NCBI GenBank assembly: GCA_944320775.1
Contig: CALUIV010000003.1
Span: 64,253 to 128,252, forward strand
From: an uncultured Paraprevotella sp.
GTDB lineage: Bacteria > Bacteroidota > Bacteroidia > Bacteroidales > Bacteroidaceae
Reading direction: 5' to 3'
Length of the DNA: 64,000 nucleotides
Position 1 is the stretch's first letter; the number at the start of each line of letters is the position of its first letter. The notes beneath the pieces are model-generated. The model did not search any database and was not told the DNA's origin. It saw only the letters and a program-made list of their open reading frames with translations. The position numbers and the translations under genes are program-made. This document shows positions 1-8,899 of the stretch, one piece after another.

Positions 1-2
1 AG

Positions 3-50
3 AAAAACATGGTAAGCACCGTAAAATCGGAGTTACCATGTTTTTATTTT
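3..50. terminator. Bidirectional intrinsic terminator
   Basis: A 13-bp perfect stem (3-15 with 33-45) is followed by a T-rich run on the plus strand and by T's on the minus strand. It lies just beyond the stop of the minus-strand CNNM/CorC gene, and would end that transcript and any plus-strand transcript entering from outside the window. A small palindrome (GTCTGT...ACAGAC) follows at 63-77. Confidence 0.8.
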
Positions 51-90
51 CTATAATCACCGTCTGTTTTACAGACAGAAAACCGATTAT

Positions 91-1395
91 TTAGTCAACA
101 ACTTCATTATCGTCCGTACCAACCGAAAGCTTCTTCACAAGCACTTTATCTATACGGGCACCATCCATATCAACAACTTCGAACGAAAACATCTTCCATG
201 TCAACCGTTCACCACTAGCCGGAATAAACCCAAGCTGATTGATGATCAGACCGGCAAGCGTCGTATAGTCGGCATTTTCATAGAGTTCTTCCAATTCAAA
301 ATAAGTCAAAAAGTCATATAGCGTACAACGACCGTCGACCAGCCAGCCATCACCATCTTTTCGAGGAACTATACTCGGTTCGTTTCCCGGTTCATCGTTT
401 ACCATACCGATTAATCCTTCAAGAATATCTTTCAACGTAATAATACCAATACAAGCACCAAATTCATCGCAAATTAAGCCACGACTGACATTATGGGCTT
501 TCATCTGTTCCAACACCTTATATACATTCGTATTTTCATAGAAATAGGTTGCCGGACGAATCAGATCATTCAGATTAAAATCAGGACGATCCAAAGTAAG
601 CACCAAATCCTTTAGAGTGATGATTCCTTTGACATGGTCCAAATCTCCCTCCGCAATCGGATAAACCTCATACAGATCCTTTTTCAACACCTGACGAACT
701 TCACGAGCATTCATGGAGGCATCCAGCCAGACAATCTCACTCTTGTGGGTCATGATTGAATCAACACTCAAATCACCCAAAAGGAAAACCCGTTCCACGA
801 TATCCTGTTCGACAGGTTGCACCTCACCTCCCTCAGTTCCTTCCTGTATAATCGATTTAATTTCTTCTTCCGTCACCTTATTTTCACCCGACTTAATCCC
901 CAACACACCAAACATAACTGACGTACTTTTCGAAAGCAACCAAACAAAAGGCGAAGCAATCACCGAAAGGTAATACATCGGCCGTGCCACTACCTTAGCA
1001 GCCTTTTCAGCCACACTCATACCAATTCGTTTTGGAACCAGTTCACCGAAAATCAACGTCAGATAAGTTACGATGACCACAATCAGGGTTTGTCCTATAG
1101 CAAAAGCATAATTACTACCAATCCCTAAAGAAGCCAGCCATTCCCCGAAAACAACAGCTATTGTATTTCCCGAATAAATACCCGTTAAGATACCTATCAA
1201 CGTAATGCCAATCTGCACAGTCGAAAGAAAACGATCGGGCTCATTAGCCAGCTTTAAAGCTACTTTAGCCGCACGGTTTCCTTTTTTGGCATCCGTATTC
1301 AGACTGGACTTACGGGCTGAAATCAGCGCTATCTCAGACATGGCAAAAACACCATTCAACAAGATAAGCCCGATAATAATAAACAATTCACTCAT
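91..1395 (-). CDS. CNNM/CorC-type (hemolysin family) membrane transporter
   Basis: A 434-residue inner-membrane protein. The first ~200 residues form the DUF21/CNNM transmembrane domain (signal-anchor MSELFIIIGLILLNGVFAMS, then further hydrophobic helices including a GELVPKR motif). A paired CBS region follows (about 205-340, with two GIITLKD motifs), then a C-terminal CorC_HlyC domain (about 350-425). The family is linked to Mg2+ or other cation efflux; the name 'hemolysin' is historical. The start is the first ATG and opens directly into the first helix. The calcium-type ATPase upstream on the same strand is 72 bp away, so the two may share a transcript of cation transporters. The family call is secure; the ion is not determined by the sequence. 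Confidence 0.9.
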   Translation of the reverse strand: MSELFIIIGLILLNGVFAMSEIALISARKSSLNTDAKKGNRAAKVALKLANEPDRFLSTVQIGITLIGILTGIYSGNTIAVVFGEWLASLGIGSNYAFAIGQTLIVVIVTYLTLIFGELVPKRIGMSVAEKAAKVVARPMYYLSVIASPFVWLLSKSTSVMFGVLGIKSGENKVTEEEIKSIIQEGTEGGEVQPVEQDIVERVFLLGDLSVDSIMTHKSEIVWLDASMNAREVRQVLKKDLYEVYPIAEGDLDHVKGIITLKDLVLTLDRPDFNLNDLIRPATYFYENTNVYKVLEQMKAHNVSRGLICDEFGACIGIITLKDILEGLIGMVNDEPGNEPSIVPRKDGDGWLVDGRCTLYDFLTYFELEELYENADYTTLAGLIINQLGFIPASGERLTWKMFSFEVVDMDGARIDKVLVKKLSVGTDDNEVVD

Positions 1396-1426
1396 AAAAT
1401 TCTATATTCATATTTACTGATAAATC

Positions 1427-1454
1427 CGTAATCTCCCGAAAATGGGAAATTACG
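1427..1454 (-). terminator. Hairpin between ATPase and CorC-type gene
   Basis: An 11-bp stem with one mismatch (1427-1437 with 1444-1454) and a six-base loop lies just after the ATPase stop codon. It lacks a strong T run, so it may only attenuate transcription into the CorC-type gene. Confidence 0.4.
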
Positions 1455-1467
1455 AATATATCGTCTA

Positions 1468-4155
1468 TTATTCAACAGTTTTTTTTGCAAACAACCGGAA
1501 CAATTCTCCAATCCACAAGACCAAAGAAGTTACTCCAAAAATCGTCAGCCAATCAGTCCAAGGCAATGGAATGACATTAAACATCGTACCTCCGAAAGTG
1601 ACTATCAGGTACTGTCCAATCAGAATCAGTAAAGAAACCCACAGAAAACTCTTACAGTTTTTCAAATCGGCAAAAGCAGACCGACCGGTCAGATAAGCTT
1701 TCGCATTAAACATGTTCCAAAACTGCAAGAAGACAAAGAATGTGAAGAAGCACGACAAGTCATGCGCATTCAATCCGTCAGCTGCATGATAATAGAACAG
1801 TAAAGCCATTAACACCAGAACAAAAACAATACCTACCCCAAAGATATTCCAGGTCATCTGTTTCGTAATGATAAAATCGCCATTTTCACCACTCTTACGC
1901 GGTTTGTCTTTCATCACCTGTTCGCTTGGAGGCAAAGAGGCCAACGCACCTGCCGCAAAAGTATCCATAATGAGGTTTACCCACAACATTTGCGTAATAG
2001 TCAACGGCGATTCAGTACCCAGCAGAGAGCCCAGAAGAACTATCAGACAAGCTGCGACATTGATTGTGAGCTGAAAAAGTAAGAAACGCTGGATGTTCCG
2101 ATACAAGGAACGTCCCCACATGACAGCCCGGGTAATACTGCTGAACGAATTGTCGATAATCGTAATATCACTGGCTTCCTTAGCCACAGAAGTTCCATCC
2201 CCCATAGACAAGCCGACTTGTGCAGCCTTCAGAGCTGGTGCATCATTCGTACCATCTCCGGTAACAGCTACAACCGCACCCTTCTGCTGCAACAATTGCA
2301 CGAGACGTTGTTTGTCGGTCGGACGGGCACGACACATGATTTTCAGATCAAGTACTCGTTCCAGCGCCTCTTCGTCCGTCAAAGCCTCAAATCCAGGACC
2401 GGTAATAATATTACGTTCGGTATCGTTTTCGGTCCAGGTTCCGATCTGACGACCGATTTCCTTCGCCGTACCCGGAGTATCTCCCGTGACAATTTTTACA
2501 TCAATACCTGCATCCCGACAACTGCGCACTGCTGCCGGAACATCCGCACGAACCGGATCCGAAATAGCTACAATACCCAAATAAGTCAAATCGACCTGCC
2601 GGGTCAGGCGGCCATCGGCATAAGGTGCCACATCGTCTCCGTCATTCAGGATCTGGCAAGCAAAACCCAACGTACGCATAGCCTGATTCTGGTAAGCCAA
2701 CAGCTGTGCTTCAATCTCCGACTTACACTCTGCCACAGTCCTCATCGTACCGGACATGGCTACCCGATTACAATGAGCAAGAACGATTTCAGGAGCTCCC
2801 TTTACATAAAGTACCTTTTTACCAAGCAATGGTGAATCAACCACCGTAGCCATATATTTGCGCTCCGTAGAGAAAGTCAACTGACTGAGCACAGACGCAG
2901 ACTCACGCAATTGCAGATAATCCTTTTGCTGACTGTTTAACCATAGCAATAAAGCAGCTTCCGTCGGATTTCCTAAAGTCTTAACTTTGCCGTCCTCCAG
3001 GTCCAGATTTGCCGTAGAATTAACGGCAATCCCTTCCATAACCAAACGGCTCAGCTCATCATCAGTCAGTTTTTGGTCTGTCAGATTATAGAAACGGGTC
3101 TCATAAACCTGCATCTGGTTTTGCGTCAGCGTACCGGTTTTATCCGTACAGATCACCGTTGTCGCTCCCATCGTCTCACAGGCATGCATTTTCCGGACCA
3201 GATTATTCGTTTTCAGCATACGGTTCATGCTCAACGCCAAACTCAGCGTAACACTCATCGGCAAACCCTCAGGCACTGACACGACAATCAAGGTCACAGC
3301 AACCATGAAATAATTCAGCAAATGAGAGATAATATCCATCGTGGTCATCCCTTCCAGATGCAACAACATTTTCAGAGTCAATACGGCAAACGTAATTCCA
3401 GCTATGGCATATCCGGCCTTGCTGATCACTCCCGCAAGTCCTTTCAACTGAATCTGCAACGGAGTATCTATGTTATTATCGATCTGCGATCCTTCATACA
3501 CTTTTCCGTAACCGGTTTCATCACCGACCAAATCTACCCGCATCACACCATGACCATCTACAACCGTCGTTCCGCGCATCACTACGTTGGACGGATATGT
3601 TGCCTCAGGATCAAATTCAGCTTCGTCTGTTGTTTTTCCAATCATAGGCTCACCGGTCAAGGTAGATTCATTGACTTGTAAAGAAACGGCCTCAAGCAAA
3701 GTTCCATCGGCAGGTATTTCTTCACCGGTATTCAGCAGTACAATATCCCCAACGACCACTTCACGACGGGGAACCTGATGAATTTTCCCGTCGCGGATTA
3801 CCGTAACGGCAATATCATCATTCACCGTATTCAAAACATCAAACGCACGATTTGCCTTGACTTCAAAAATAAAACCGGTCGTACTTGCCAGCACAATGGC
3901 AAAGAAAATGCCAAGTGGTTCCAAAAAGGCACTAAAACCGGCTGCATCCGGTCCCCAACAATGCACTCCGGCTATAACCATAGATAAAAGCCAGGCCAAT
4001 AACAAAATACGAATAATCGGATCTTCAAACTTTTCCAGGAACTGTTTCCATAATGGAACTTTTTCGGGTGGTGTCAAAATGTTCTCACCATGTTTACGCC
4101 TGCTCTCTTCCACTTCGGCAGACGTCAAACCTTGATAATTCTGTTTTGTACTCAT
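1468..4155 (-). CDS. Calcium-translocating P-type ATPase (PMCA type)
   Basis: P2-type cation ATPase of about 895 residues in the inner membrane, expected to export Ca2+ using ATP. Visible in order: the N-terminal cation-ATPase segment (from NYQGLTSAEVEESRRKHG), the actuator-domain TGEP motif, the M4 motif PEGLP that binds Ca2+, the phosphorylation motif DKTGTLT with the phospho-Asp at about residue 338, the nucleotide-domain KGAPE, the hinge TGDGTNDAPAL, and the C-terminal helices M5-M10. The open frame runs 17 codons further upstream to 4206, but I start at 4155 because MSTKQNYQGL begins the conserved domain and the upstream residues resemble nothing in the family. It is full length. No consensus promoter was seen upstream. 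Confidence 0.92.
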   Translation of the reverse strand: MSTKQNYQGLTSAEVEESRRKHGENILTPPEKVPLWKQFLEKFEDPIIRILLLAWLLSMVIAGVHCWGPDAAGFSAFLEPLGIFFAIVLASTTGFIFEVKANRAFDVLNTVNDDIAVTVIRDGKIHQVPRREVVVGDIVLLNTGEEIPADGTLLEAVSLQVNESTLTGEPMIGKTTDEAEFDPEATYPSNVVMRGTTVVDGHGVMRVDLVGDETGYGKVYEGSQIDNNIDTPLQIQLKGLAGVISKAGYAIAGITFAVLTLKMLLHLEGMTTMDIISHLLNYFMVAVTLIVVSVPEGLPMSVTLSLALSMNRMLKTNNLVRKMHACETMGATTVICTDKTGTLTQNQMQVYETRFYNLTDQKLTDDELSRLVMEGIAVNSTANLDLEDGKVKTLGNPTEAALLLWLNSQQKDYLQLRESASVLSQLTFSTERKYMATVVDSPLLGKKVLYVKGAPEIVLAHCNRVAMSGTMRTVAECKSEIEAQLLAYQNQAMRTLGFACQILNDGDDVAPYADGRLTRQVDLTYLGIVAISDPVRADVPAAVRSCRDAGIDVKIVTGDTPGTAKEIGRQIGTWTENDTERNIITGPGFEALTDEEALERVLDLKIMCRARPTDKQRLVQLLQQKGAVVAVTGDGTNDAPALKAAQVGLSMGDGTSVAKEASDITIIDNSFSSITRAVMWGRSLYRNIQRFLLFQLTINVAACLIVLLGSLLGTESPLTITQMLWVNLIMDTFAAGALASLPPSEQVMKDKPRKSGENGDFIITKQMTWNIFGVGIVFVLVLMALLFYYHAADGLNAHDLSCFFTFFVFLQFWNMFNAKAYLTGRSAFADLKNCKSFLWVSLLILIGQYLIVTFGGTMFNVIPLPWTDWLTIFGVTSLVLWIGELFRLFAKKTVE

Positions 4156-4313
4156 ATAAACATTAAAAGTTACAATGCTGATAAATAGAGTGTGGAAGAT
4201 AATCAAATATGCTTATATATAAATAGGTATAAAGCCGCTTTGTAGTATTTTCCACTATAAGCTGCATATTAAAAGTTTATTTGTTACAAACTTGTTACAA
4301 AAAGAGTCAATAT

Positions 4314-4355
4314 ACAAAAAAACGGTCTTTTTCTCTGTATGAGAAAAAGACCGTT
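4314..4355 (-). terminator. Terminator of rubrerythrin transcript
   Basis: A 15-bp perfect stem (4321-4335 with 4341-4355) has a five-base loop. On the minus strand it is followed by seven T's (the A run at 4314-4320 on plus). It sits 25 bp past the rubrerythrin stop. Confidence 0.85.
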
Positions 4356-4379
4356 ACCTTTTAATCAGATCAATAAGTC

Positions 4380-4931
4380 TTATTTATCACCGAAATAACG
4401 GTTGTATAATCCCTGGAATCCACGTCCATGGCGAGCCTCATCCTTAGCCATTTCATGAACGGTATCATGAATAGCATCCAAATTCTGAGCCTTAGCCATC
4501 TTGGCGATTTCCATCTTGCCTGAGCAAGCACCGCTTTCAGCTTCCATTCTCTTCTTCAAGTTTGTCTTGGTATCCCATACCATATCACCGAGCAATTCGC
4601 AGAAACGTGAAGCGTGATCAGCCTCCTCTAAAGCATAACGCTTGAAAGCCTCGGCAATTTCAGGATAACCTTCGCGGTCAGCCTGACGGCTCATAGCCAA
4701 ATACATACCAACCTCAGTGCACTCACCTTCAAAGTTTGCAATCAAACCTTTCTTGATTTCCGGATCAACGTCTTTTGCAATGCCGATTACATGTTCTGTA
4801 ACGAAAGAAAGTTCTGTCTCAACCAGTTCTTTAAATTTGCTGGCAGGAGCCTTACACTGTGGGCACTGTGCTGGAGCCTCATCACCTTCATGAACATAAC
4901 CACATACGGTACAAACAAATTTCTTAGCCAT
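4380..4931 (-). CDS. Reverse-type rubrerythrin (N-terminal rubredoxin domain)
   Basis: Cytoplasmic peroxide-scavenging di-iron protein of 183 residues. The rubredoxin domain comes first (residues 4-36, FeS ligands C7, C10, C23, C26 in CxxC-x12-CxxC spacing), followed by the ferritin-like four-helix domain. Di-iron carboxylate/His motifs are visible as [17 protein letters not shown] and AKDEARHG. This order is inverted relative to classical rubrerythrin and matches the 'reverse rubrerythrin' NADH-peroxidase group. The gene lies 99 bp downstream of perR on the same strand, and I see no promoter of its own, so co-transcription and peroxide control are likely. The rubredoxin domain is almost the same as the extra domain fused to NqrC at 22469-23326. 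Confidence 0.93.
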   Translation of the reverse strand: MAKKFVCTVCGYVHEGDEAPAQCPQCKAPASKFKELVETELSFVTEHVIGIAKDVDPEIKKGLIANFEGECTEVGMYLAMSRQADREGYPEIAEAFKRYALEEADHASRFCELLGDMVWDTKTNLKKRMEAESGACSGKMEIAKMAKAQNLDAIHDTVHEMAKDEARHGRGFQGLYNRYFGDK

Positions 4932-5030
4932 TTTCTTAGAATTTAATTTAGTTATTAGTTTTTTTATTATTTCTGTTATTGACAGAATATGATTTCATCA
5001 TAATACATTTTGAGAGAAGCAACATATACC

Positions 5031-5459
5031 TTAGCAGTCTTTAAGCTCTGCGCAGGCCTTACACGTCCCCTTGAAGTAAAGATGAGCTTCATCCACTTCG
5101 AAACCTTCTGACACATTCGGACGGATCGTCTGTAAAAAGGAATCTTCCAAATGCAAGTCAAAAACCCGGCCGCATTTCTTACACATGAAATGTGCATGCG
5201 GTGTTACATCACCATCAAAGCAAACCTTACGTTCATCAATCGTAAGCATCTGAGCAGCACCGTGTTCCGAGAACAAACGCAGCGTATTGTAAACCGTTGT
5301 CTTGGATAAGGTCGGAATCTCCTTATGAAGTGCAACGTAAACTTCATCTACCGTCGGATGCGTATGATGCTTCAAAAGATAATCCATAATGGCGATACGC
5401 TGGACAGACGGGTGAATACCATAATCCAGCAATGTGTTTAAAGCATTTTTTGTCGTCAT
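5031..5459 (-). CDS. perR: Peroxide-responsive Fur-family repressor PerR
   Basis: A 142-residue Fur-family regulator: winged helix at about 8-75 and a dimerisation/metal domain at 80-142. Every regulatory-metal ligand known in Bacillus PerR is present at a constant offset of three residues: H34, D82, H88, H90 and D101. The structural Zn site is C93, C96, C133 and C136. Asp at positions 82 and 101 is what separates PerR from Fur and Zur, so a peroxide sensor is the best call. Rubrerythrin lies directly downstream. A consensus promoter is at 5492-5523, and an AT-rich imperfect palindrome between the -7 box and the ATG (5464-5481) could be its own operator. Confidence 0.88.
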   Translation of the reverse strand: MTTKNALNTLLDYGIHPSVQRIAIMDYLLKHHTHPTVDEVYVALHKEIPTLSKTTVYNTLRLFSEHGAAQMLTIDERKVCFDGDVTPHAHFMCKKCGRVFDLHLEDSFLQTIRPNVSEGFEVDEAHLYFKGTCKACAELKDC

Positions 5460-5463
5460 TGAG

Positions 5464-5481
5464 AATTATAAATATGTAATT
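5464..5481. promoter_or_regulatory. Possible PerR operator (imperfect palindrome)
   Basis: An 18-bp sequence with AATTA/TAATT ends, 7 of 9 base pairs symmetric, lies between the perR -7 element and its ATG. It broadly resembles the AT-rich PerR/Fur boxes of other bacteria, but the match to the Bacillus consensus is only partial. Confidence 0.3.
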
Positions 5482-5491
5482 GTTACAAGTG

Positions 5492-5523
5492 CAAAAGTAG
5501 AATAAACTTTTGAAGTAAACAAA
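5492..5523 (-). promoter_or_regulatory. perR promoter
   Basis: On the minus strand, TTTG (5520-5523), a 20-bp spacer and TAnnTTTG (5492-5499) fit the Bacteroidales consensus exactly. The predicted start lies about 25 bp before the perR ATG. Confidence 0.75.
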
Positions 5524-5573
5524 TAAAAATCATCTTTTTTGGGTAAAAAACCCATTTTTTACATTCGTTATAT

Positions 5574-5581
5574 TATCTTTG
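5574..5581 (+). promoter_or_regulatory. nadE -7 promoter element
   Basis: TATCTTTG matches TAnnTTTG 25 bp before the nadE ATG. No good -33 TTTG is visible at the right spacing. Confidence 0.5.
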
Positions 5582-5606
5582 CGTGAAGAATTAGTACCTG
5601 AAATAT

Positions 5607-7538
5607 ATGAATTACGGTTTTGTAAAAGTTGCTTCGGCTATTCCTAGTGTCCGGGTAGCCGACTGCAGATACAACATCCTGCAGATTGAAAGCCTGATTA
5701 TCCAGGCAGAAGGAAAAGGAGTAGAAATCATCTGTTTTCCGGAACTGTCCGTTACAGCCTATACCTGCGGAGACTTGTTCGCCCAACAACTGTTGCTCGA
5801 CGAGGCCGAAATGGCTCTATATTCCCTGCTCGATTTCACCCGTTCGTTGAACATCATTTCCATTATCGGTATCCCACTGGCTTATCGGGGAACTTTGCTC
5901 AACTGCGCGGCAATCGTTCAAAAAGGAAAAATCCTGGGATTGGTACCCAAAACATTTCTTCCTAATTATAAAGAGTTTTACGAACAACGCTGGTTCACAT
6001 CCGGCAGAGCTTTACCAATGGGCTGCATCAAGCTTTGCGGACAGCAGATTCCTGTCGGTCCAAAAATGCTGTTCCATACTCCCAGCTGTTGTTTTGGCGT
6101 AGAAATCTGTGAAGATGTCTGGGCTCCTATTCCTCCGAGTTCCGAACTGGCTTTGAACGGAGCTGAAATCATCTTCAATCTGAGTGCCGACAATGAAGGC
6201 ATTGGCAAACATACCTATCTGAAATCTTTGATTTCACAACAAAGTGCGCGTTGTCTGGCAGGTTATGTATTCTCTGGATGCGGTTTCGGAGAAAGCACAC
6301 AAGATGTCGTTTTTTCAGGTAAAGCCATGATTTATGAAAACGGTGTTCTTCTGGCTCAAAGCGAACGTTTCTCGATGAAGGAACAGATCATCATCAGTGA
6401 AATCGACGTAGAACGTCTGCGCATGGAACGCCAAGTGAATACAACGTTCGCTGCCAATATGCAATTTTGCGACCTGACACAGACCAAGCATGTAGACACG
6501 GACCTGAACGTACCGGCCGAACTGCATCTGACACGTTCTTTTGATCCTCATCCTTTCGTACCAAAAGGAAAAGAACTGGACGAACGGTGCGAAGAGATTT
6601 TTGCCATACAGACAGAAGGACTGGCCAAACGTATCGTGCATACGCATGCCGAAACTGCCGTAGTCGGTATCTCCGGTGGACTGGATTCCACTTTAGCTCT
6701 TCTGGTCTGCGTCAAAACCTTTGACCGTCTGGGTATCTCTCGTAAAAATATTGTGGGCATCACAATGCCCGGATTCGGTACAACCGACCGCACATATACC
6801 AATGCATTGATGTTGATGAAATCTTTAGGCGTAACCATCCGCGAAATCAGCATCAAGGCAGCATGTCTGCAACATTTCAAAGATATCGGTGCCGATCCTT
6901 CGGTACACGACGTAACTTACGAAAACAGTCAGGCACGCGAACGCACACAAATCCTGATGGATGCAGCTAACCAAATGAATGGAATCGTTATCGGTACCGG
7001 CGACCTGTCGGAGCTGGCCTTAGGTTGGGCAACCTACAACGGAGACCACATGAGCATGTATGGCGTGAACGCTTCCATACCTAAAACGTTAGTCAAACAT
7101 CTGGTAGCCTGGGTAGCTTACAAACAATTAGAAGACGAAGAAGGAAAAGCTACATTACTGGATATTGTAGACACCCCGATCAGTCCGGAACTGATTCCGG
7201 CCGACGAAACAGGCAATATTCAGCAAAAAACAGAATACCTGGTCGGTCCGTACGAACTGCACGACTTTTTCCTCTACTACACGCTTCGCTTTGGTTTCCG
7301 TCCGTCAAAGATTTATCTGTTAGCACAGAAAGCATTTGAGGAAACCTATGATGAAGGAACCATAAAGAAATGGCTGACGACTTTCTTCCGCCGATTCTTC
7401 GCACAACAATTCAAACGCTCTTGCCTGCCCGACGGCCCCAAGGTAGGCAGTTGCTCACTCAGTCCACGCGGTGACTGGCGTATGCCAAGCGATGCTTCAT
7501 CAGCATCTTGGATGGAAGAATGCAACAATTTGCAATAA
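5607..7538 (+). CDS. nadE: Glutamine-dependent NAD+ synthetase
   Basis: A 643-residue two-domain enzyme that makes NAD+ from nicotinate adenine dinucleotide, ATP and glutamine. The N-terminal nitrilase-like glutaminase domain (about 5-280) shows the Glu-Lys-Cys triad at E46, K115 and C168 (FPELS, VPKTF, VEICEDVW). The C-terminal NAD synthase domain has the ATP pyrophosphatase loop SGGLDS near residue 357 and the conserved GTGDLSELALGW and YGVNASIPKT motifs. Length and architecture are standard for the long glutamine-using form. The gene is transcribed divergently from perR and converges on the YigZ gene through a strong terminator. Confidence 0.95.
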   Translation: MNYGFVKVASAIPSVRVADCRYNILQIESLIIQAEGKGVEIICFPELSVTAYTCGDLFAQQLLLDEAEMALYSLLDFTRSLNIISIIGIPLAYRGTLLNCAAIVQKGKILGLVPKTFLPNYKEFYEQRWFTSGRALPMGCIKLCGQQIPVGPKMLFHTPSCCFGVEICEDVWAPIPPSSELALNGAEIIFNLSADNEGIGKHTYLKSLISQQSARCLAGYVFSGCGFGESTQDVVFSGKAMIYENGVLLAQSERFSMKEQIIISEIDVERLRMERQVNTTFAANMQFCDLTQTKHVDTDLNVPAELHLTRSFDPHPFVPKGKELDERCEEIFAIQTEGLAKRIVHTHAETAVVGISGGLDSTLALLVCVKTFDRLGISRKNIVGITMPGFGTTDRTYTNALMLMKSLGVTIREISIKAACLQHFKDIGADPSVHDVTYENSQARERTQILMDAANQMNGIVIGTGDLSELALGWATYNGDHMSMYGVNASIPKTLVKHLVAWVAYKQLEDEEGKATLLDIVDTPISPELIPADETGNIQQKTEYLVGPYELHDFFLYYTLRFGFRPSKIYLLAQKAFEETYDEGTIKKWLTTFFRRFFAQQFKRSCLPDGPKVGSCSLSPRGDWRMPSDASSASWMEECNNLQ

Positions 7539-7560
7539 TCCTCAATAATAATATAGAACA

Positions 7561-7611
7561 AAGTGTGCCTTGTATTTTCGAATGATCCGAAAAAGCAAGG
7601 CACACTTGTTT
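7561..7611. terminator. Bidirectional terminator between nadE and YigZ gene
   Basis: A 12-bp stem (7561-7572 with 7596-7607) contains a second inner stem (7575-7580 with 7588-7593) and is followed by TTTT on plus. It lies between convergent genes. Confidence 0.8.
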
Positions 7612-7651
7612 TATAATCCAAATTCTGAGATTGTCTAAAAGGCAACTGACA

Positions 7652-8257
7652 TCAATCTTCCTGAAAACGGAGCGTTTCCACTTTCGACAACCTTTCCTTC
7701 AACCGCGGCATCCTACTACGACGAATGCGAAGTGTCATACTGCAATCATGATCATACCCTTGACTGACCAACATCGGCTCTTCCTCCTTAACAATCCGCA
7801 TTACACTGTTCATAAAAGGATATTCAAAAAAGAAAGATACCTCTTCATCAATAGTCTTTTCTATAATCGTAGCAGCCTGAATTGCTTCGGAAGCTGCCTG
7901 CCGGTAGGCAACAATCAGTCCGCTCGTCCCCAGTTTGATCCCGCCAAAATAACGGATGACGACAATCAGAATATCGGTCAGTTCGTGTGAGTTGATCTGC
8001 CCTAAAATTGGTTTTCCCGCCGTTCCCGAAGGTTCGCCATTATCATTTGCCCGAAATTCCTTACGCTCAGGTCCGAGCATATATGCATAACAACAATGGC
8101 GCGCATCATAATATTTCTTCTGATAAAACTCAACCAGTTCCTTAACTTCGTCAACAGAATGAACAGGATGAGCAAAAGCCAGAAATTTACTTCGCTTTTC
8201 ACTATATTCGCCTTCTGACAATCCGGCTATGGTCTTATATACGTCTGACTGATCCAT
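7652..8257 (-). CDS. YigZ/IMPACT family protein (UPF0029)
   Basis: A 201-residue cytoplasmic protein. The N-terminal UPF0029/IMPACT domain (about 15-125) carries the diagnostic motifs DNGEPSGTAGKPIL and RYFGGIKLGTSGL; the C-terminal part (about 135-195) corresponds to the DUF1949 ferredoxin-like domain. The biochemical role in bacteria is unsettled; eukaryotic IMPACT binds GCN1 in translation control. Length and start fit the family. A -7 element (CAAAAATA on plus at 8311-8318, i.e. TAnnTTTG on minus) lies about 53 bp upstream of the ATG. Confidence 0.9.
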   Translation of the reverse strand: MDQSDVYKTIAGLSEGEYSEKRSKFLAFAHPVHSVDEVKELVEFYQKKYYDARHCCYAYMLGPERKEFRANDNGEPSGTAGKPILGQINSHELTDILIVVIRYFGGIKLGTSGLIVAYRQAASEAIQAATIIEKTIDEEVSFFFEYPFMNSVMRIVKEEEPMLVSQGYDHDCSMTLRIRRSRMPRLKERLSKVETLRFQED

Positions 8258-8899
8258 CTATATTTCTTTATAAAAACTATCAAAAATGACAGGTCGTAAA
8301 ACATTGCCTGCAAAAATACTACAAAAAACAGAAATTCTCGAAAAATATTCCCTTATACATAACAAAATAACATTTTGACACATTGACAAACCAAGTATTC
8401 CATACTTGCGTATTTACGACCTTTATATAGTTCGAACGTAAATTCATCAATCCTGAACACTAAATTTCCTTTTATTAATCTATAAAACAACAAATTACCC
8501 TCGATTTCCGGACCGACAAAAAAGGCTATTCCAGATAAAAAATGACTTCCCAAAACAACAAAAAACGGAAATGGTCAACTAATTTACCTCAGATCAGCAA
8601 CACAAGACCACGAGAACAGGAACATTTTTTTCATTTATAATCGATAATCAGGAACCATTCAGAAATATAGAATGAATAAAAAATGAAAGAGCCGATTAAG
8701 AAATAAATCTTATAAAAAGAATATTCGAACAAAGTTAATTTTCAGGTTCGGGAAAAAGCAAAAACATGCAAGAAAGCAAAAAACGATAAAAACAATCAAA
8801 ATGTCAGTTTGGACAAAAAAAGACACGCAACCTGCATCACTACAGATCACGCATCACTCCTTACTAAAAACCAATTCTATACAATATGAAAAACTTTCT
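8258..8899. other. 642-bp AT-rich non-coding region
   Basis: This lies between the YigZ gene start and the DUF1015 gene stop. Apart from the YigZ -7 element at 8311-8318 I see no promoter pair, terminator hairpin or credible ORF; the small open frame at 8353-8553 lacks family-like sequence. It is rich in A runs on the plus strand. There is no sign of an insertion element or tRNA. Confidence 0.6.
8311..8318 (-). promoter_or_regulatory. YigZ gene -7 promoter element
   Basis: The minus strand reads TATTTTTG here, a match to TAnnTTTG. The -33 position is only weakly matched. Confidence 0.45.

Noticed and set aside
2218-2835. 205-residue open frame antisense to the ATPase
   Set aside because: Shadow of the ATPase coding strand; no recognisable motif and no promoter.
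5161-5190. ATTTCTTACACATG resembling the inverted-repeat core
   Set aside because: It lies within the perR coding sequence, matches only partly and has no partner.
8353-8553. 66-residue open frame in the 642-bp gap
   Set aside because: No promoter and no conserved-looking sequence; AT-rich chance frame.
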